From contig NZ_SWFP01000008.1 of assembly GCF_005869225.1 (NCBI RefSeq), positions 342,521-406,520 on the forward strand: a DNA stretch of 64,000 bases, read 5' to 3'. The notes under the pieces were generated by a model. It was given only the letters and a program-made list of their open reading frames with translations. It was not told the origin of the DNA and searched no databases. Made by a program: the position numbers and the translations under genes. This document shows, in pieces, positions 50,019 to 59,493 of this stretch (within the stretch, counting starts at the first letter, position 1; the number at the start of each line of letters is the position of its first letter). Source of the stretch: Dyadobacter bucti. Lineage in GTDB: Bacteria; Bacteroidota; Bacteroidia; Cytophagales; Spirosomataceae.

Positions 50019-51934
50019 AGTTGAGTTTTGTTAGTTATCGCAAGTTTTCCGTCGGGGTTATAGCTAACCCACTCTTCTTCTATAAGCTGCCGTACAACCT
50101 GCAGGAGCACTTTTTCAGGAATATTTTCGAAAACCTGTCCAAATATCTGCGGAAGTACCGGGCCCGAACTTCTAAGATAGTCCAGAATCGCCTCCCCAAT
50201 TTCCAGATCATTTCCAGCATCCTGTTTTTTATTTTTCAGACAGATATCGCAAACGCCGCATTCTTCAGCATCAAACTCATTAAAAAATTCCAGCAGAAGC
50301 AATGTCCGGCATATATGCGTATGTGTGGCGTAATGGATGGTGGCTTTCGCTTTCTGGCGGTCCCTTTCCCTCTTTTTTTCTATTTCAAAAACATTTATCG
50401 GCAACAGGGCCGCATCGTATCTTGGGGTGAGGAAGGTCAGCTGCGGTTTGTCCCTTCTTGGTTCGTAGTGCAGGATATCCCGCTCCATCAAAAAAGTCAG
50501 CTTTTTGACAATCTCAGGCTCCGGTGCGAAATAGATCTGAGCAAGTTCGTTTTCGGAAATTCTCACATACTCTGTGAAAAGTTCGCCTCCATAGATTCGG
50601 AGCAACAACTTGATAAACGAATCGATCTCCTTATACCGTATCTGGAAGTCGTATAACTGGCGGTTGTCGACCAGGAAATGTATCTTGGAAGCTTCATTGA
50701 AATTTTCGCTCAATTGCATAAAACCCTCTTCTTCCAAAAGTTTCAGCGCGTAATGTGTTTCATTTACCGGCAAACCGAATATTCCTGTAAACTCCTGGAT
50801 ATCAAAACTAAAACCTGCAAACTCACCACCGCCAACAGGAATTTTGTAATAATTGGCCAAAGCCTGGTATACTCTCCTCAAAACCTCGACCGCCGGATAT
50901 TTCCTTTCAACACTTTCCGCGAGCTCTTCGAGATCTATTTTATTGAAAAGGGCCACGGCATATGCTTTTTTTTCATCGCGCCCTGCCCGCCCTGCTTCCT
51001 GATAATATGCTTCTAAACTATCCGGCAGGTCGAAGTGGATCACCGCCCGGACATCGGGCTTATCGATCCCCATTCCAAATGCATTGGTGGCAACAATGAC
51101 GCGTACCTGGTTTTTAATCCAGGCCGACTGACGGTCGGAGCGTTCACGAAACGGCAATCCGGCATGGTAGCTTTGCGCGCTGATCCCCTGACGAACCAGC
51201 CAGTCGGCTAGTTCTTTGGTTCGTTTTCTTGTCCGGACATAAATAATTGCCGACCCTGATACGCTCTTTAAAACCTGAAGCAATTTTCTATCCTTACTTT
51301 CCTCCTGAAATGCAGAATAAGAGAGATTAGCCCGCGCGAAAGACTGCTTGAATACACGCGAATTGCGCATTTTCAGCTTGTCCAGGATATCTGCACGCAC
51401 CTCTTCTGTGGCTGTTGCAGTAAGTGCCATTACCGGTACACCGGGAATAAGGTCCCGGAAATCAGAAATCATCAGGTAAGAAGGCCTGAAATCGTAGCCC
51501 CAGGCAGAAATACAATGCGCCTCATCGATCGCCAGCAAACAGATATCCATCTGTTTCGTCCGCTCGATCATGATATCCGTTCTCAACCTTTCCGGAGAAA
51601 CGTATAAGAAACGCGTATTGCCGTGAATGCAATTGTCGAGGGTAATGTCTATTTCCGTCCGGCTCATTCCCGAGTGGATCGCCGCAGCGGCAATTCCCCG
51701 TTTTTTCAGCTGCTCAACCTGGTCTTTCATCAGAGCGATTAATGGGGTAACTACGATACAAACTCCCTCCATAGCCATAACCGGCACCTGAAAACAGATA
51801 GATTTCCCCCCACCGGTCGGCAGCAATACCAGCGCGTCAATCCCATTCAGCACCGTATTGATGGCATCTTCCTGAAATGGCCGAAACGAATCGTAACCCC
51901 AATAGCGCTTCAATACCGATCGAAGGTCAATCAT
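50015..51934 (-). CDS. recQ: RecQ-family ATP-dependent DNA helicase
   Basis: This 639-residue 3'-5' helicase has Walker A LPTGGGKS at 38-45 and the DEAH-type motif AIDEAHCISAWGYDFR near 135-150. Motif III LTATATEEV and motif VI YYQEAGRAGRDEKKA are also visible. A C-terminal zinc-binding cluster (HICRTLL...AEECGVCDICLKN) and winged-helix-like region follow. No distinct HRDC domain is recognisable. It acts in recombinational repair. It is unusual that a membrane-barrel gene follows in overlap. Its divergent neighbour is a GT39-like gene. Confidence 0.93.
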   Translation of the reverse strand: MIDLRSVLKRYWGYDSFRPFQEDAINTVLNGIDALVLLPTGGGKSICFQVPVMAMEGVCIVVTPLIALMKDQVEQLKKRGIAAAAIHSGMSRTEIDITLDNCIHGNTRFLYVSPERLRTDIMIERTKQMDICLLAIDEAHCISAWGYDFRPSYLMISDFRDLIPGVPVMALTATATEEVRADILDKLKMRNSRVFKQSFARANLSYSAFQEESKDRKLLQVLKSVSGSAIIYVRTRKRTKELADWLVRQGISAQSYHAGLPFRERSDRQSAWIKNQVRVIVATNAFGMGIDKPDVRAVIHFDLPDSLEAYYQEAGRAGRDEKKAYAVALFNKIDLEELAESVERKYPAVEVLRRVYQALANYYKIPVGGGEFAGFSFDIQEFTGIFGLPVNETHYALKLLEEEGFMQLSENFNEASKIHFLVDNRQLYDFQIRYKEIDSFIKLLLRIYGGELFTEYVRISENELAQIYFAPEPEIVKKLTFLMERDILHYEPRRDKPQLTFLTPRYDAALLPINVFEIEKKRERDRQKAKATIHYATHTHICRTLLLLEFFNEFDAEECGVCDICLKNKKQDAGNDLEIGEAILDYLRSSGPVLPQIFGQVFENIPEKVLLQVVRQLIEEEWVSYNPDGKLAITNKTQL

Positions 51935-52042
51935 CAGAATAGATTTGTATTTTTCCCTTTACAAAGTAATGTGATAATGTTTGTTATCTAAAAGCCGGAA
52001 ATTGTTTACTTTGATTCTACATTACTCAAGTCCTCCATAAAA

Positions 52043-53593
52043 ATGATATTGTCCATTTTCAGAAATGAAAAATACCAGGTATATCTATACTGGCTATTCA
52101 CTATCAGCTTTATATTGATTACTTTCCTTCCCAGGTCACTGGACGATACTATGTTTATGGACGGACTGGCCTATGCATCAATCGCCCGTAATATGGCCAT
52201 GGGGGTCGGATCTTTCTGGCGGCCGCATTTCGCCGATTCCTTCTGGCTGCCATACGATAATGGTGCGTTTTTTTCCGGACATCCCCCGCTACAATTCGGT
52301 ATTCAGTCTGTTTTATTCAGAATATTTGGGGATACTACCGCTGTTGAAAATATCTATAATCTGATCGTACTGATCTGCAGTGTAGCCTTGATCGTGAGCA
52401 TATGGCGAAAACTATTTGAGGGCCATCGCGCTCTGCAATCCTTCGCCTGGCTGCCGGTTTTGTGCTGGTACGGAATGATTACCGTTTGGTACAGCATTCC
52501 CAATAACTTCCTTGACAGTACCATGACTGTTTTTTGCCTGGCTTCCTGCTACTGCCAGCTTTTATTTTTTGCGTCGCGAGATGAGTACTCTGCCAAAAGT
52601 AATTTTCTGCAAGTTCTTGCGGGTATTTTCATTGTGCTGGCATTTCTTACGAAAGGTCCTGTCGGGTTGTTTCCACTTGCTTTTTCTATTTTGTATATTC
52701 TTGGTTATCAATATACAACATTAAAAAAAGCGGCGGTCAACACATTCGTGATGCTTGTTACATTTGGTATAACAATGGGGTTCATCCTTCTCTATAAGCC
52801 GGCATACCATTTTCTCAGCACCTATTTTAACGGTCAGGTTGTGCAGGCTTTATTGCAAAAAAGGGAAAAAACGGGTGTTGGCTGGACAGCTCATTTTTAT
52901 CTTGTCCAGGAATTATTCCGAAATCTGATCCCACATTTCCTTGCACTTGCCGGGCTTTATACCATCGCTTTTTTCCTGAAACTGAGAATAAAGGTTTCTT
53001 CAGAAGTGGCGCGGGTAAGCAAGTTCGTCTTTTTAATCGCTTTTTCCGGGATTGCTCCTATGCTGATCAGTATCAAACAATATCCGCATTACCTGCTACC
53101 CTCTTTGCCGTTCGTGGCTATATTTTTCGCGTCTTTGTATGTTGAAAAAATAAACGACTTTATATTGTCAAAAAGGGAATTCAGCGTCGGAATTCTTTTA
53201 GCATCGATTTTGGTCAGCTGGGGAATTACTGTCAGGAAGCTTAATACACTTGAATCTAACGGCATGGCCTATAATATAAAAAAGATAAGCGGCTATGTTT
53301 CCAGATCGTCAACAGTAGGGATATGTCAGGAACTCTATCAGAATGCCGACATTCATACCTACTTCCAGCGATACCATCATTTATCCCTCACTACACAAAC
53401 CAATTATACCAAATACATTATTGCTAATTCCTTCTGCCTGAATCAGTTCGATTTGAAGAAAGACGGCTTGATTACATTGCGGGATAATTTTTTCCTGGTC
53501 ATCAAAAATCAGCGCATCAACCGCCTGAATGCCGGGTATCATAGTTTGGGCATGGAAATTCGCGGAAAGGCCAAACAGACAGGCCATTTATAA
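52043..53593 (+). CDS. GT39/ArnT-like membrane glycosyltransferase
   Basis: The 516-residue protein has about 11-12 hydrophobic segments. The first outward loop holds SLDDTMFMDGLAYASIARNM, whose acidic pair fits the catalytic-loop pattern of GT-C transferases that use polyprenyl-phosphate sugars. HPPLQFGIQSVLFRIFGD follows, as in the GT39/GT83 (PMT, ArnT) group. The C-terminal ~130 residues are soluble and probably periplasmic. It probably glycosylates lipid A or a surface glycan or protein, but the acceptor is unknown. It is divergent to recQ and followed by the PBP4-like gene after 47 bp. Confidence 0.82.
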   Translation: MILSIFRNEKYQVYLYWLFTISFILITFLPRSLDDTMFMDGLAYASIARNMAMGVGSFWRPHFADSFWLPYDNGAFFSGHPPLQFGIQSVLFRIFGDTTAVENIYNLIVLICSVALIVSIWRKLFEGHRALQSFAWLPVLCWYGMITVWYSIPNNFLDSTMTVFCLASCYCQLLFFASRDEYSAKSNFLQVLAGIFIVLAFLTKGPVGLFPLAFSILYILGYQYTTLKKAAVNTFVMLVTFGITMGFILLYKPAYHFLSTYFNGQVVQALLQKREKTGVGWTAHFYLVQELFRNLIPHFLALAGLYTIAFFLKLRIKVSSEVARVSKFVFLIAFSGIAPMLISIKQYPHYLLPSLPFVAIFFASLYVEKINDFILSKREFSVGILLASILVSWGITVRKLNTLESNGMAYNIKKISGYVSRSSTVGICQELYQNADIHTYFQRYHHLSLTTQTNYTKYIIANSFCLNQFDLKKDGLITLRDNFFLVIKNQRINRLNAGYHSLGMEIRGKAKQTGHL

Positions 53594-53607
53594 ATATGTA
53601 AAAATAT

Positions 53608-53615
53608 TATATTTG
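53608..53615 (+). promoter_or_regulatory. -7 promoter element for the PBP4-like gene
   Basis: TATATTTG matches TAnnTTTG exactly, 25 bp before the ATG. A TTTA lies 17 bp upstream in place of a -33 TTTG. The leader would be about 20 nt. Confidence 0.4.
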
Positions 53616-53640
53616 TTTTTGTCAATTTCAAATTGTCTCC

Positions 53641-54915
53641 ATGCGCACGCTTATTTTCTTTATCAGTCTGTTCACGTTTTCAGGCTGCTCTGTTTCCCAT
53701 TATTTGAAACGCGAATTAAAAAATTCCAAAGTCCTCAGCCAGCAACATACAGGGGTTTCGGTTTCCGGTCTGAACGGGAAAAAGCCGCTAGCTTCTTACC
53801 AGGAAAATAAATATTTCACGCCAGCATCCAACACAAAGTTATTCAGCTTTTACGCAGGATTATGTGCCCTTGGCGACTCCATTCCCGGATTAGAATATCT
53901 CGAATGGGGAGAGTTGCTGATCATCAGGGGTACCGGGGATCCCTCTCTTTTACATCCAGATTTGCCTCACAGTAAGGTCTTTGACTTCCTGAAAAACAGA
54001 AAGGACCAGATCTTTTTCACATCCTCTCATTTTGAAAACAAACGTTTCGGACCGGGGTGGAGCTGGAATGATTACAATGATTATTATCAGCCTGAAATTT
54101 CTTCTTTACCGGTTTATGGGAACATTGCCCGGTTTTCGGGAGAAGCTTCTCAAAACTATCAGGTTAATCCTGGATTCTGGAAAAAATCAATGATTTTTGA
54201 TACAACCGCTTCTGGGATCGAACGTGAAGAATTTCAAAACCGCTTTCATCATTCCAGCCTGGTTGTACCTCAGGGCCTCATCCAGGACGTTCCCGTCAGA
54301 ATGTCCGACCTTCTTACCGTTCAATTGCTGGGCGACACCCTGAAAAAGGAGATCAAACCGCTCAATATTCCACTGGATACTGAACTGAACAAAATTTACA
54401 GCATCCCTTCGGACTCTTTATACACCCGTATGATGCACGTAAGCGACAATATGCTGGCTGAACAGCTCATGTTGCTATATGCTTCTGCGAACGGTTTGCC
54501 ATTGAACACCGAAAAGGCGATCGCCCACGCCATTGAACATCATCTGAGCGATCTGCCGGACCGTCCGGTGTGGCGTGACGGATCGGGGCTTAGCAGGTAT
54601 AATCTGTTCACACCAAGGACTATAACTGCATTATTGCAAAAGATTTACGCCAAAATCCCTCGTGAACGATTATTTCAGATCCTTGCAACGGGAGGAAAAA
54701 CAGGTACCATCAGAACTCTATTTAAAGATGAGCCACCTTTCATTTTTGCGAAGACGGGAAGCCTGAGTAATAACTATTGCCTGAGCGGTTACCTGACTAC
54801 AAAAAAAGGTAAAACACTCGCATTCAGCTTTATGAATAACAATTTTACTGTTCCTACCGGTGAGGTACGAAAGGAGATTGAGCGAATACTGACTGGACTG
54901 CACCAGAAATTCTGA
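53641..54915 (+). CDS. Lipoprotein D-alanyl-D-alanine carboxypeptidase/endopeptidase (S13, PBP4-like)
   Basis: The 424-residue protein is a lipoprotein (FSGC, lipid Cys16) of the S13 penicillin-binding family, which trims peptidoglycan cross-links and stem peptides. The three active-site motifs are visible: SNTK (Ser63, Lys66), SDN in HVSDNMLAEQ near 270, and KTG in FAKTGSLSNN near 370. An earlier GGKTGTI at about 355 is a second K-T-G-like phrase. The large insertion between the first and second motifs fits PBP4. It ends 2 bp before the converging gene at 54918. Confidence 0.92.
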   Translation: MRTLIFFISLFTFSGCSVSHYLKRELKNSKVLSQQHTGVSVSGLNGKKPLASYQENKYFTPASNTKLFSFYAGLCALGDSIPGLEYLEWGELLIIRGTGDPSLLHPDLPHSKVFDFLKNRKDQIFFTSSHFENKRFGPGWSWNDYNDYYQPEISSLPVYGNIARFSGEASQNYQVNPGFWKKSMIFDTTASGIEREEFQNRFHHSSLVVPQGLIQDVPVRMSDLLTVQLLGDTLKKEIKPLNIPLDTELNKIYSIPSDSLYTRMMHVSDNMLAEQLMLLYASANGLPLNTEKAIAHAIEHHLSDLPDRPVWRDGSGLSRYNLFTPRTITALLQKIYAKIPRERLFQILATGGKTGTIRTLFKDEPPFIFAKTGSLSNNYCLSGYLTTKKGKTLAFSFMNNNFTVPTGEVRKEIERILTGLHQKF

Positions 54916-54917
54916 CG

Positions 54918-56615
54918 CTATTTCTCATCCCAGGTTCTGCCTGTCCAATAGATTTTATTTTGCCCGTTTTTCCTGACAAGCAGGTAAATCTTATAGTGCC
55001 CCGGCTCAACAGTAGCTGTATGAAAACTTGCAATTCCCCCTTTTGCAAAATATGCCCACCGGCGAACCGTAGTTTTCAGTGGCGTGGCATATAGTGTCGG
55101 AGAGGCTGCATAAACATGATTTGCCGATTTCAATATTACATAAGCCCCATCGGAAAAGTCTTTTTCAACCTCAAAAATATCATTTGAAAAGCCAATAAAA
55201 ATATTATCTCCCGATAGTGTCACTATGTCCGCCGGACGTATGCCGTCATACAGTATACGATCAGACTCTGACGTCGGGGTCCAGCCTTCTGCAAGCGGAT
55301 CTGCGGATCCATAATAGCCCCTGATTTTCTCAAAATGTCTGTTATCCATCGAAAACATGCGGATGCCAAGCCAGTCGGGGTTGTACCTCGCGTTAAATTC
55401 CTGTGCAATGGCGGCATGACGGAAATTGACTGCTTTCGCGAAATTATCATGTAGAATAACCAGGTTCAATATAATCGTAAAAGGCAAGATAAATGCCAAG
55501 GCAACCCTTCTGGCGTTGACTCCTTCAACTGATAAGAAAGCCAGGTAAACAGCGATACACAACATTGGGGAATACATCCTGTAACGGCCTTTAAACATTC
55601 CCTCGAACGCATCTGACGGAATCCTCTTATATGTGAGAATCAGGGCAGTAATACCCACAAACATGGTCACGGACAAAGCAAACAAGAAGGTTTTATTCTG
55701 ATATTCTGCTCTCTGCCGAAACGAATCCACTAGCAGAACAAACTGTTTTCGTAGTAAAATAAGAAAAACCGCAATCAGGAACATGCCGGCTATAACCCCG
55801 GTGTAGAACATGAAGACAGGTATGTCGTAAGCTGATAATGTCGCCAGAGACCCCAAAAAACCGAAGAAACCAAAAAAACCATCCCTCAACTGTTTTGGAT
55901 CAGTAAAATTGAGGCTTTGCGTGATCGGAGCAAAATCAAAAAAATAAACGACACTTATAACAACAGCCACACCCATTGTTATCAGAAATGATCTCAGGCG
56001 GTTTGTAAGCAAATGTATTAGTCCGATAACCGGAAAAACAAACATTCCATTCCCATAGGAGAAAGTGGCAATCACAGCAAAAAGAAGGCTAAAAATGATC
56101 CGGTCTTTGTAATAAACAGTGAAATAAAGTGTGATAAGGACGAAGAATATCACACCGAAATTGCAAAGTGAACTAACACCCCAGAAAATATTTTCGAATG
56201 ACTGGATATTAAACCAGAGCCAGGGAATGGGCAAAAAATACCATAAAGAAAGCTCTGTCCGCACAAAAACGCGATAGAATATTACCACGCAAAAGCCCCA
56301 GCATAAATTTGCGATGGCCATCAGCCAGACCAGATTTAGCTTGCCTAAAATATTGTACAAAAAGAGGATGACCGAGCGCGAAAAAACAAGTCTGTGTTCA
56401 GGAAACAATTCGCTTAGCCTTGCCCAGCGTTCGGTCCAGGAAGCTTCTGCGAAACCGGGGATGATACCCAGGATAAGAATATCATCAAAAGCGACATAGT
56501 TGACATTCAGTGCAATGGATTGAAATACTATTATGTAGATAATTACCGGCAAAATACTCAATAAGAATATCAACCAATTTCTATGTCTTAGAAAAGACGG
56601 AAGAGGTGTAAACAT
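54918..56615 (-). CDS. Polytopic membrane protein, possibly a GT-C glycosyltransferase
   Basis: This 565-residue protein has about 11-12 hydrophobic segments in residues 14-400, then a soluble C-terminal region (about 410-565). After the first segment the loop reads NYVAFDDILILGIIPGF, where the acidic pair resembles the catalytic loop of GT-C transferases. The C-terminal portion contains DNIFIGFSNDIFEVEKDF and RKNGQNKIYWTG, a likely beta domain. The family was not recognised with certainty. It may act on the same surface glycan as the GT39-like gene 1.4 kb away, although the strand differs. Confidence 0.7.
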   Translation of the reverse strand: MFTPLPSFLRHRNWLIFLLSILPVIIYIIVFQSIALNVNYVAFDDILILGIIPGFAEASWTERWARLSELFPEHRLVFSRSVILFLYNILGKLNLVWLMAIANLCWGFCVVIFYRVFVRTELSLWYFLPIPWLWFNIQSFENIFWGVSSLCNFGVIFFVLITLYFTVYYKDRIIFSLLFAVIATFSYGNGMFVFPVIGLIHLLTNRLRSFLITMGVAVVISVVYFFDFAPITQSLNFTDPKQLRDGFFGFFGFLGSLATLSAYDIPVFMFYTGVIAGMFLIAVFLILLRKQFVLLVDSFRQRAEYQNKTFLFALSVTMFVGITALILTYKRIPSDAFEGMFKGRYRMYSPMLCIAVYLAFLSVEGVNARRVALAFILPFTIILNLVILHDNFAKAVNFRHAAIAQEFNARYNPDWLGIRMFSMDNRHFEKIRGYYGSADPLAEGWTPTSESDRILYDGIRPADIVTLSGDNIFIGFSNDIFEVEKDFSDGAYVILKSANHVYAASPTLYATPLKTTVRRWAYFAKGGIASFHTATVEPGHYKIYLLVRKNGQNKIYWTGRTWDEK

Positions 56616-56687
56616 AAATATGTGTGTCAGTGTTGAAAATTTAACTACTAAGTAAGAAAGAAGTAGCTAATTTCCAATCAATGAAAC

Positions 56688-57725
56688 TCAATTTTCCGTT
56701 TCCTCTTCCACGGAAGCGCGCGGATCTTTGGTGTAATCGTAAAGCAATTTCCCTTTATCGTCCCACTCTCTCAAAACAAAAGGCTCAAATTCCTCGTCCC
56801 AGCTGGTTTTGGGATATTGAATTTCTTTTTTTCTCTGACGACGGAACTGGTAATATTCGACCCAGCGGCCCACTTTTTTACCGTCATCGTATTTACCATT
56901 GGCCATAAGCTGACCTTCCTTATAAAAATGCAGATATTCACCTTCGATTTCTCCGAAAGTGACTGGCATTACCTCTTTAACCTGCGTATGCGCTGAATCA
57001 TAATAGGTAACCCTTGACTCTGCCGGAAATCCCCGGTCCCAGATCACTTTATCGATGAGGTTGTATTTCGTGTCGTACTTGACCCAACGACCATCTTTTA
57101 CGCCTTTGTAATAGTAACCTTCCTCTATCAGGTTCTCACCGTTGTATTTTCTGTATGAACCGTGTAACGGAAGAGCCTGCTCCTTTTCTTTCACCACCGC
57201 TGAACTCAGCTTTTTCCCTTTCTTATCGTACCAGCGCGTCTCTGTGGCCCTGACGTAGGCATTGATTGGCTGATATCCTTTCAGGACATGAAAGGATTCT
57301 ACCGTAGCGCGGTCGCCACTGCCGTATTTAACGGACATGGCTTGCATCGGGACCCCTTCATACTGTACCTTCGAAAGTTTTGCTTTTTCTTTCTTTCTTT
57401 TCCGCTCACTTTTCTGGCTTTTATATTCTTTGACCCTCAGTCCCAAATCAGGAATGGTCTCACCAAATAAGGTAGACAGGCTGGCAGACTTCCCATTTCC
57501 ACCGGGAGCGGACGCACCTACTACCGGATCCAGGCCGGAAATAAAGGATTTCAAGTCTTTTGATTTGCCACTTTGAGAACCCAAAGTATCTTTCTTCAAT
57601 GATTCCTTAGGCAGCCACGCAGGAGGAGGGGTTGACTCCTTCTGTTTTTCGGACTGTCCGGACGCTATACCGGGCAAAAAGACCGATAAAGTGCACCAAA
57701 ACAGCATTAAACTTACCTTTTGCAT
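56688..57725 (-). CDS. Exported protein with YwqK/MORN-like repeats
   Basis: The 345-residue protein has a signal peptide (cleavage after Gly-Ile-Ala-Ser-Gly near 24) and a Ser/Lys-rich segment to about 110. The C-terminal half carries repeated phrases of the toxin-antitoxin YwqK/MORN type: GSYRKYNGENLIEEGYYYKG, GRWVKYDTKYN, GEYLHFYKEGQLMANGKYDD and GRWVEYYQFRR. Such repeats form beta-sheet stacks. The location is probably the periplasm or surface. The gene is 72 bp upstream of the polytopic gene on the same strand. Function is unknown. Confidence 0.8.
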   Translation of the reverse strand: MQKVSLMLFWCTLSVFLPGIASGQSEKQKESTPPPAWLPKESLKKDTLGSQSGKSKDLKSFISGLDPVVGASAPGGNGKSASLSTLFGETIPDLGLRVKEYKSQKSERKRKKEKAKLSKVQYEGVPMQAMSVKYGSGDRATVESFHVLKGYQPINAYVRATETRWYDKKGKKLSSAVVKEKEQALPLHGSYRKYNGENLIEEGYYYKGVKDGRWVKYDTKYNLIDKVIWDRGFPAESRVTYYDSAHTQVKEVMPVTFGEIEGEYLHFYKEGQLMANGKYDDGKKVGRWVEYYQFRRQRKKEIQYPKTSWDEEFEPFVLREWDDKGKLLYDYTKDPRASVEEETEN

Positions 57726-57757
57726 GTGTATTGAATTTTTCTTCTTAGCAAGATTGT

Positions 57758-57765
57758 TACTTTTG
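57758..57765 (+). promoter_or_regulatory. -7 promoter element for GDP-fucose synthase
   Basis: TACTTTTG matches TAnnTTTG exactly, 55 bp before the GTG start. It lies inside the small palindrome GTTAC-TTTT-GTAAC (57756-57769). The -33 half is weak (TTTT). Confidence 0.45.
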
Positions 57766-57820
57766 TAACGAATTGGTTTTTTCTATATTGACTTTCAAGA
57801 AGTAAATTTAAACAAACACC

Positions 57821-58762
57821 GTGGAAAAAAGCGCTAAAATTTATATTGCCGGACATCGTGGGATGGTAGGTTCGGCTATTCACAGAAAATTGATTCAGGA
57901 AGGATTCGAGAATATCCTTGTAAAAACTTCTTCCGAGCTTGACTTACGTGATCAGCAAGCTGTGAGATCGTTTTTCGAAACCGAACGTCCGGACTATGTT
58001 TTCCTTGCTGCCGCAAAAGTTGGCGGAATTATGGCAAACAACATATACCGTGCTGAGTTTTTGCATGATAATCTCCTGATTCAGAACAATGTAATCGATA
58101 GCGCTTATCGCAACGATGCTACGAAATTAATGTTCCTGGGATCAAGCTGTATTTATCCCAAGCTAGCTCCTCAACCGCTTCAGGAAGAGTCACTTTTGAC
58201 AGGCCTTCTTGAACCTACCAACGAGCCCTATGCGATTGCAAAGATTGCAGGAATCAAAATGTGTGAAGCGTACAGGTCACAATACGGCTGTAACTTCATC
58301 TCGGTCATGCCCACCAATTTGTATGGTCCGAATGACAACTACGATTTGAATAATTCTCACGTGCTTCCTGCTATGATCAGGAAATTTCATGAAGCAAAGG
58401 AAGAAAATAAGCCTTTTGTTGAATTGTGGGGAACAGGATCGCCGTTGAGAGAGTTTTTGCATGCTGATGATCTGGCAGATGCATGCTACTTTTTAATGCA
58501 GAATTACAATGAACCGGGCTTTCTGAATGTCGGGGTCGGATCAGATGTGACCATCAAATCTTTGGCGGAACTGATTCAAAATGTTACAGGATATGAAGGC
58601 GAAATACGATGGAACACCGATAAACCTGACGGAACTCCCCGTAAATTGATGGATGTAAGTAAATTACACGGGCTTGGCTGGATACACCGCGTTGAATTGG
58701 AAGATGGAATAAGAATAACTTATCAGGATTTTCTACAAAAAATCGAAACTTACGCAGTCTGA
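57821..58762 (+). CDS. fcl: GDP-L-fucose synthase
   Basis: This 313-residue enzyme epimerises and reduces GDP-4-keto-6-deoxymannose to GDP-L-fucose, a donor for surface glycans. The NADP-binding motif GHRGMVGSA is at 11-19. The SDR catalytic residues are Ser108/109 in LGSSCIYP, Tyr137 and Lys141 in EPYAIAKIAG. NLYGPNDNYD and LREFLHADDLADA match the family. The start is GTG, as no ATG lies near. The preceding pathway gene gmd is not in this window. The nearby GT39-like gene could use fucose-containing glycans, but this is unproven. Confidence 0.95.
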   Translation: MEKSAKIYIAGHRGMVGSAIHRKLIQEGFENILVKTSSELDLRDQQAVRSFFETERPDYVFLAAAKVGGIMANNIYRAEFLHDNLLIQNNVIDSAYRNDATKLMFLGSSCIYPKLAPQPLQEESLLTGLLEPTNEPYAIAKIAGIKMCEAYRSQYGCNFISVMPTNLYGPNDNYDLNNSHVLPAMIRKFHEAKEENKPFVELWGTGSPLREFLHADDLADACYFLMQNYNEPGFLNVGVGSDVTIKSLAELIQNVTGYEGEIRWNTDKPDGTPRKLMDVSKLHGLGWIHRVELEDGIRITYQDFLQKIETYAV

Positions 58763-58894
58763 AAAAAGTGAAATAAATGGGTTTTGTCGCGTTAACTCCT
58801 AATATTTCAACACTAAAATCACATTTTACCTACGAAAATTCTTTTTTTTAACAAATTAACGATATATAATTATAAGATTCTTCGGGAAACTAAT

Positions 58895-58902
58895 TAGTTT
58901 TG
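58895..58902 (+). promoter_or_regulatory. -7 promoter element for the Lrp/AsnC gene
   Basis: TAGTTTTG matches TAnnTTTG exactly, 47 bp before the ATG. No TTTG is seen at -33. Confidence 0.4.
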
Positions 58903-58948
58903 CAGCGTCCTTAAAAAAGGACCTAATATAAACCTTAGTCATAGAGAA

Positions 58949-59422
58949 ATGTCGGCCATTATTAAGTTAGACCAGATAGACCGTAAAGTACTGGAGATCT
59001 TACAAACGAACGCAAAAATAACCAACGCACAACTATCCAAAGAAATAGGGCTTTCTCCCGCACCCACATTGGAACGTGTAAAGAAACTTGAACAATCAGG
59101 GATCATTAAAAGCTATCACGCTCAGTTAGAACCTGAAAAGGTAGGTCTGGGAGTAAGCACATTTGTTCAGATCTCACTCGTTGGGCATAGAAAAGCTGTT
59201 ACAGAATCTTTTGTAGAAAAAATACACGCGATCCCGGAAGTAATCGAATGTCATCACATTACCGGAACAGGTGACTTTCTTTTAAGGGTTATTTCAAAAG
59301 ATATCAGCACTTATCAGAAGCTGATGCTTGAAAAAATCAATGAGATCGAAGAAGTAGCGAGCACGCAAACCATGGTTATTCTTTCTACTTTTAAAGAAAG
59401 CAAAGTATTGCCAATTCCTTGA
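58949..59422 (+). CDS. Lrp/AsnC-family transcriptional regulator
   Basis: This 157-residue regulator has an N-terminal helix-turn-helix (about 5-60, IDRKVLEILQTNAKITNAQ then LSKEIGLSPAPTLERVKKLE) and a C-terminal RAM ligand-binding domain (about 70-150), with ITGTGDFLLRVISKD as the effector-pocket motif. It is a feast/famine-type regulator that senses amino acids. Possible targets include its own gene; the other neighbour is DUF4301. A terminator follows. Confidence 0.95.
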   Translation: MSAIIKLDQIDRKVLEILQTNAKITNAQLSKEIGLSPAPTLERVKKLEQSGIIKSYHAQLEPEKVGLGVSTFVQISLVGHRKAVTESFVEKIHAIPEVIECHHITGTGDFLLRVISKDISTYQKLMLEKINEIEEVASTQTMVILSTFKESKVLPIP

Positions 59423-59443
59423 TTCAAGCAAAAACAGAGGCAT

Positions 59444-59480
59444 AAAAAAGGCGTCAAACTTAAATTTGACGCCTTTTTTT
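59444..59480. terminator. Shared terminator between Lrp and DUF4301 genes
   Basis: AAAAAAGGCGTCAAA pairs with TTTGACGCCTTTTTT around a CTTAAA loop, with A- and T-runs at both ends. It lies between the convergent genes. Confidence 0.92.
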
Positions 59481-59493
59481 ATATAAATTAAAA

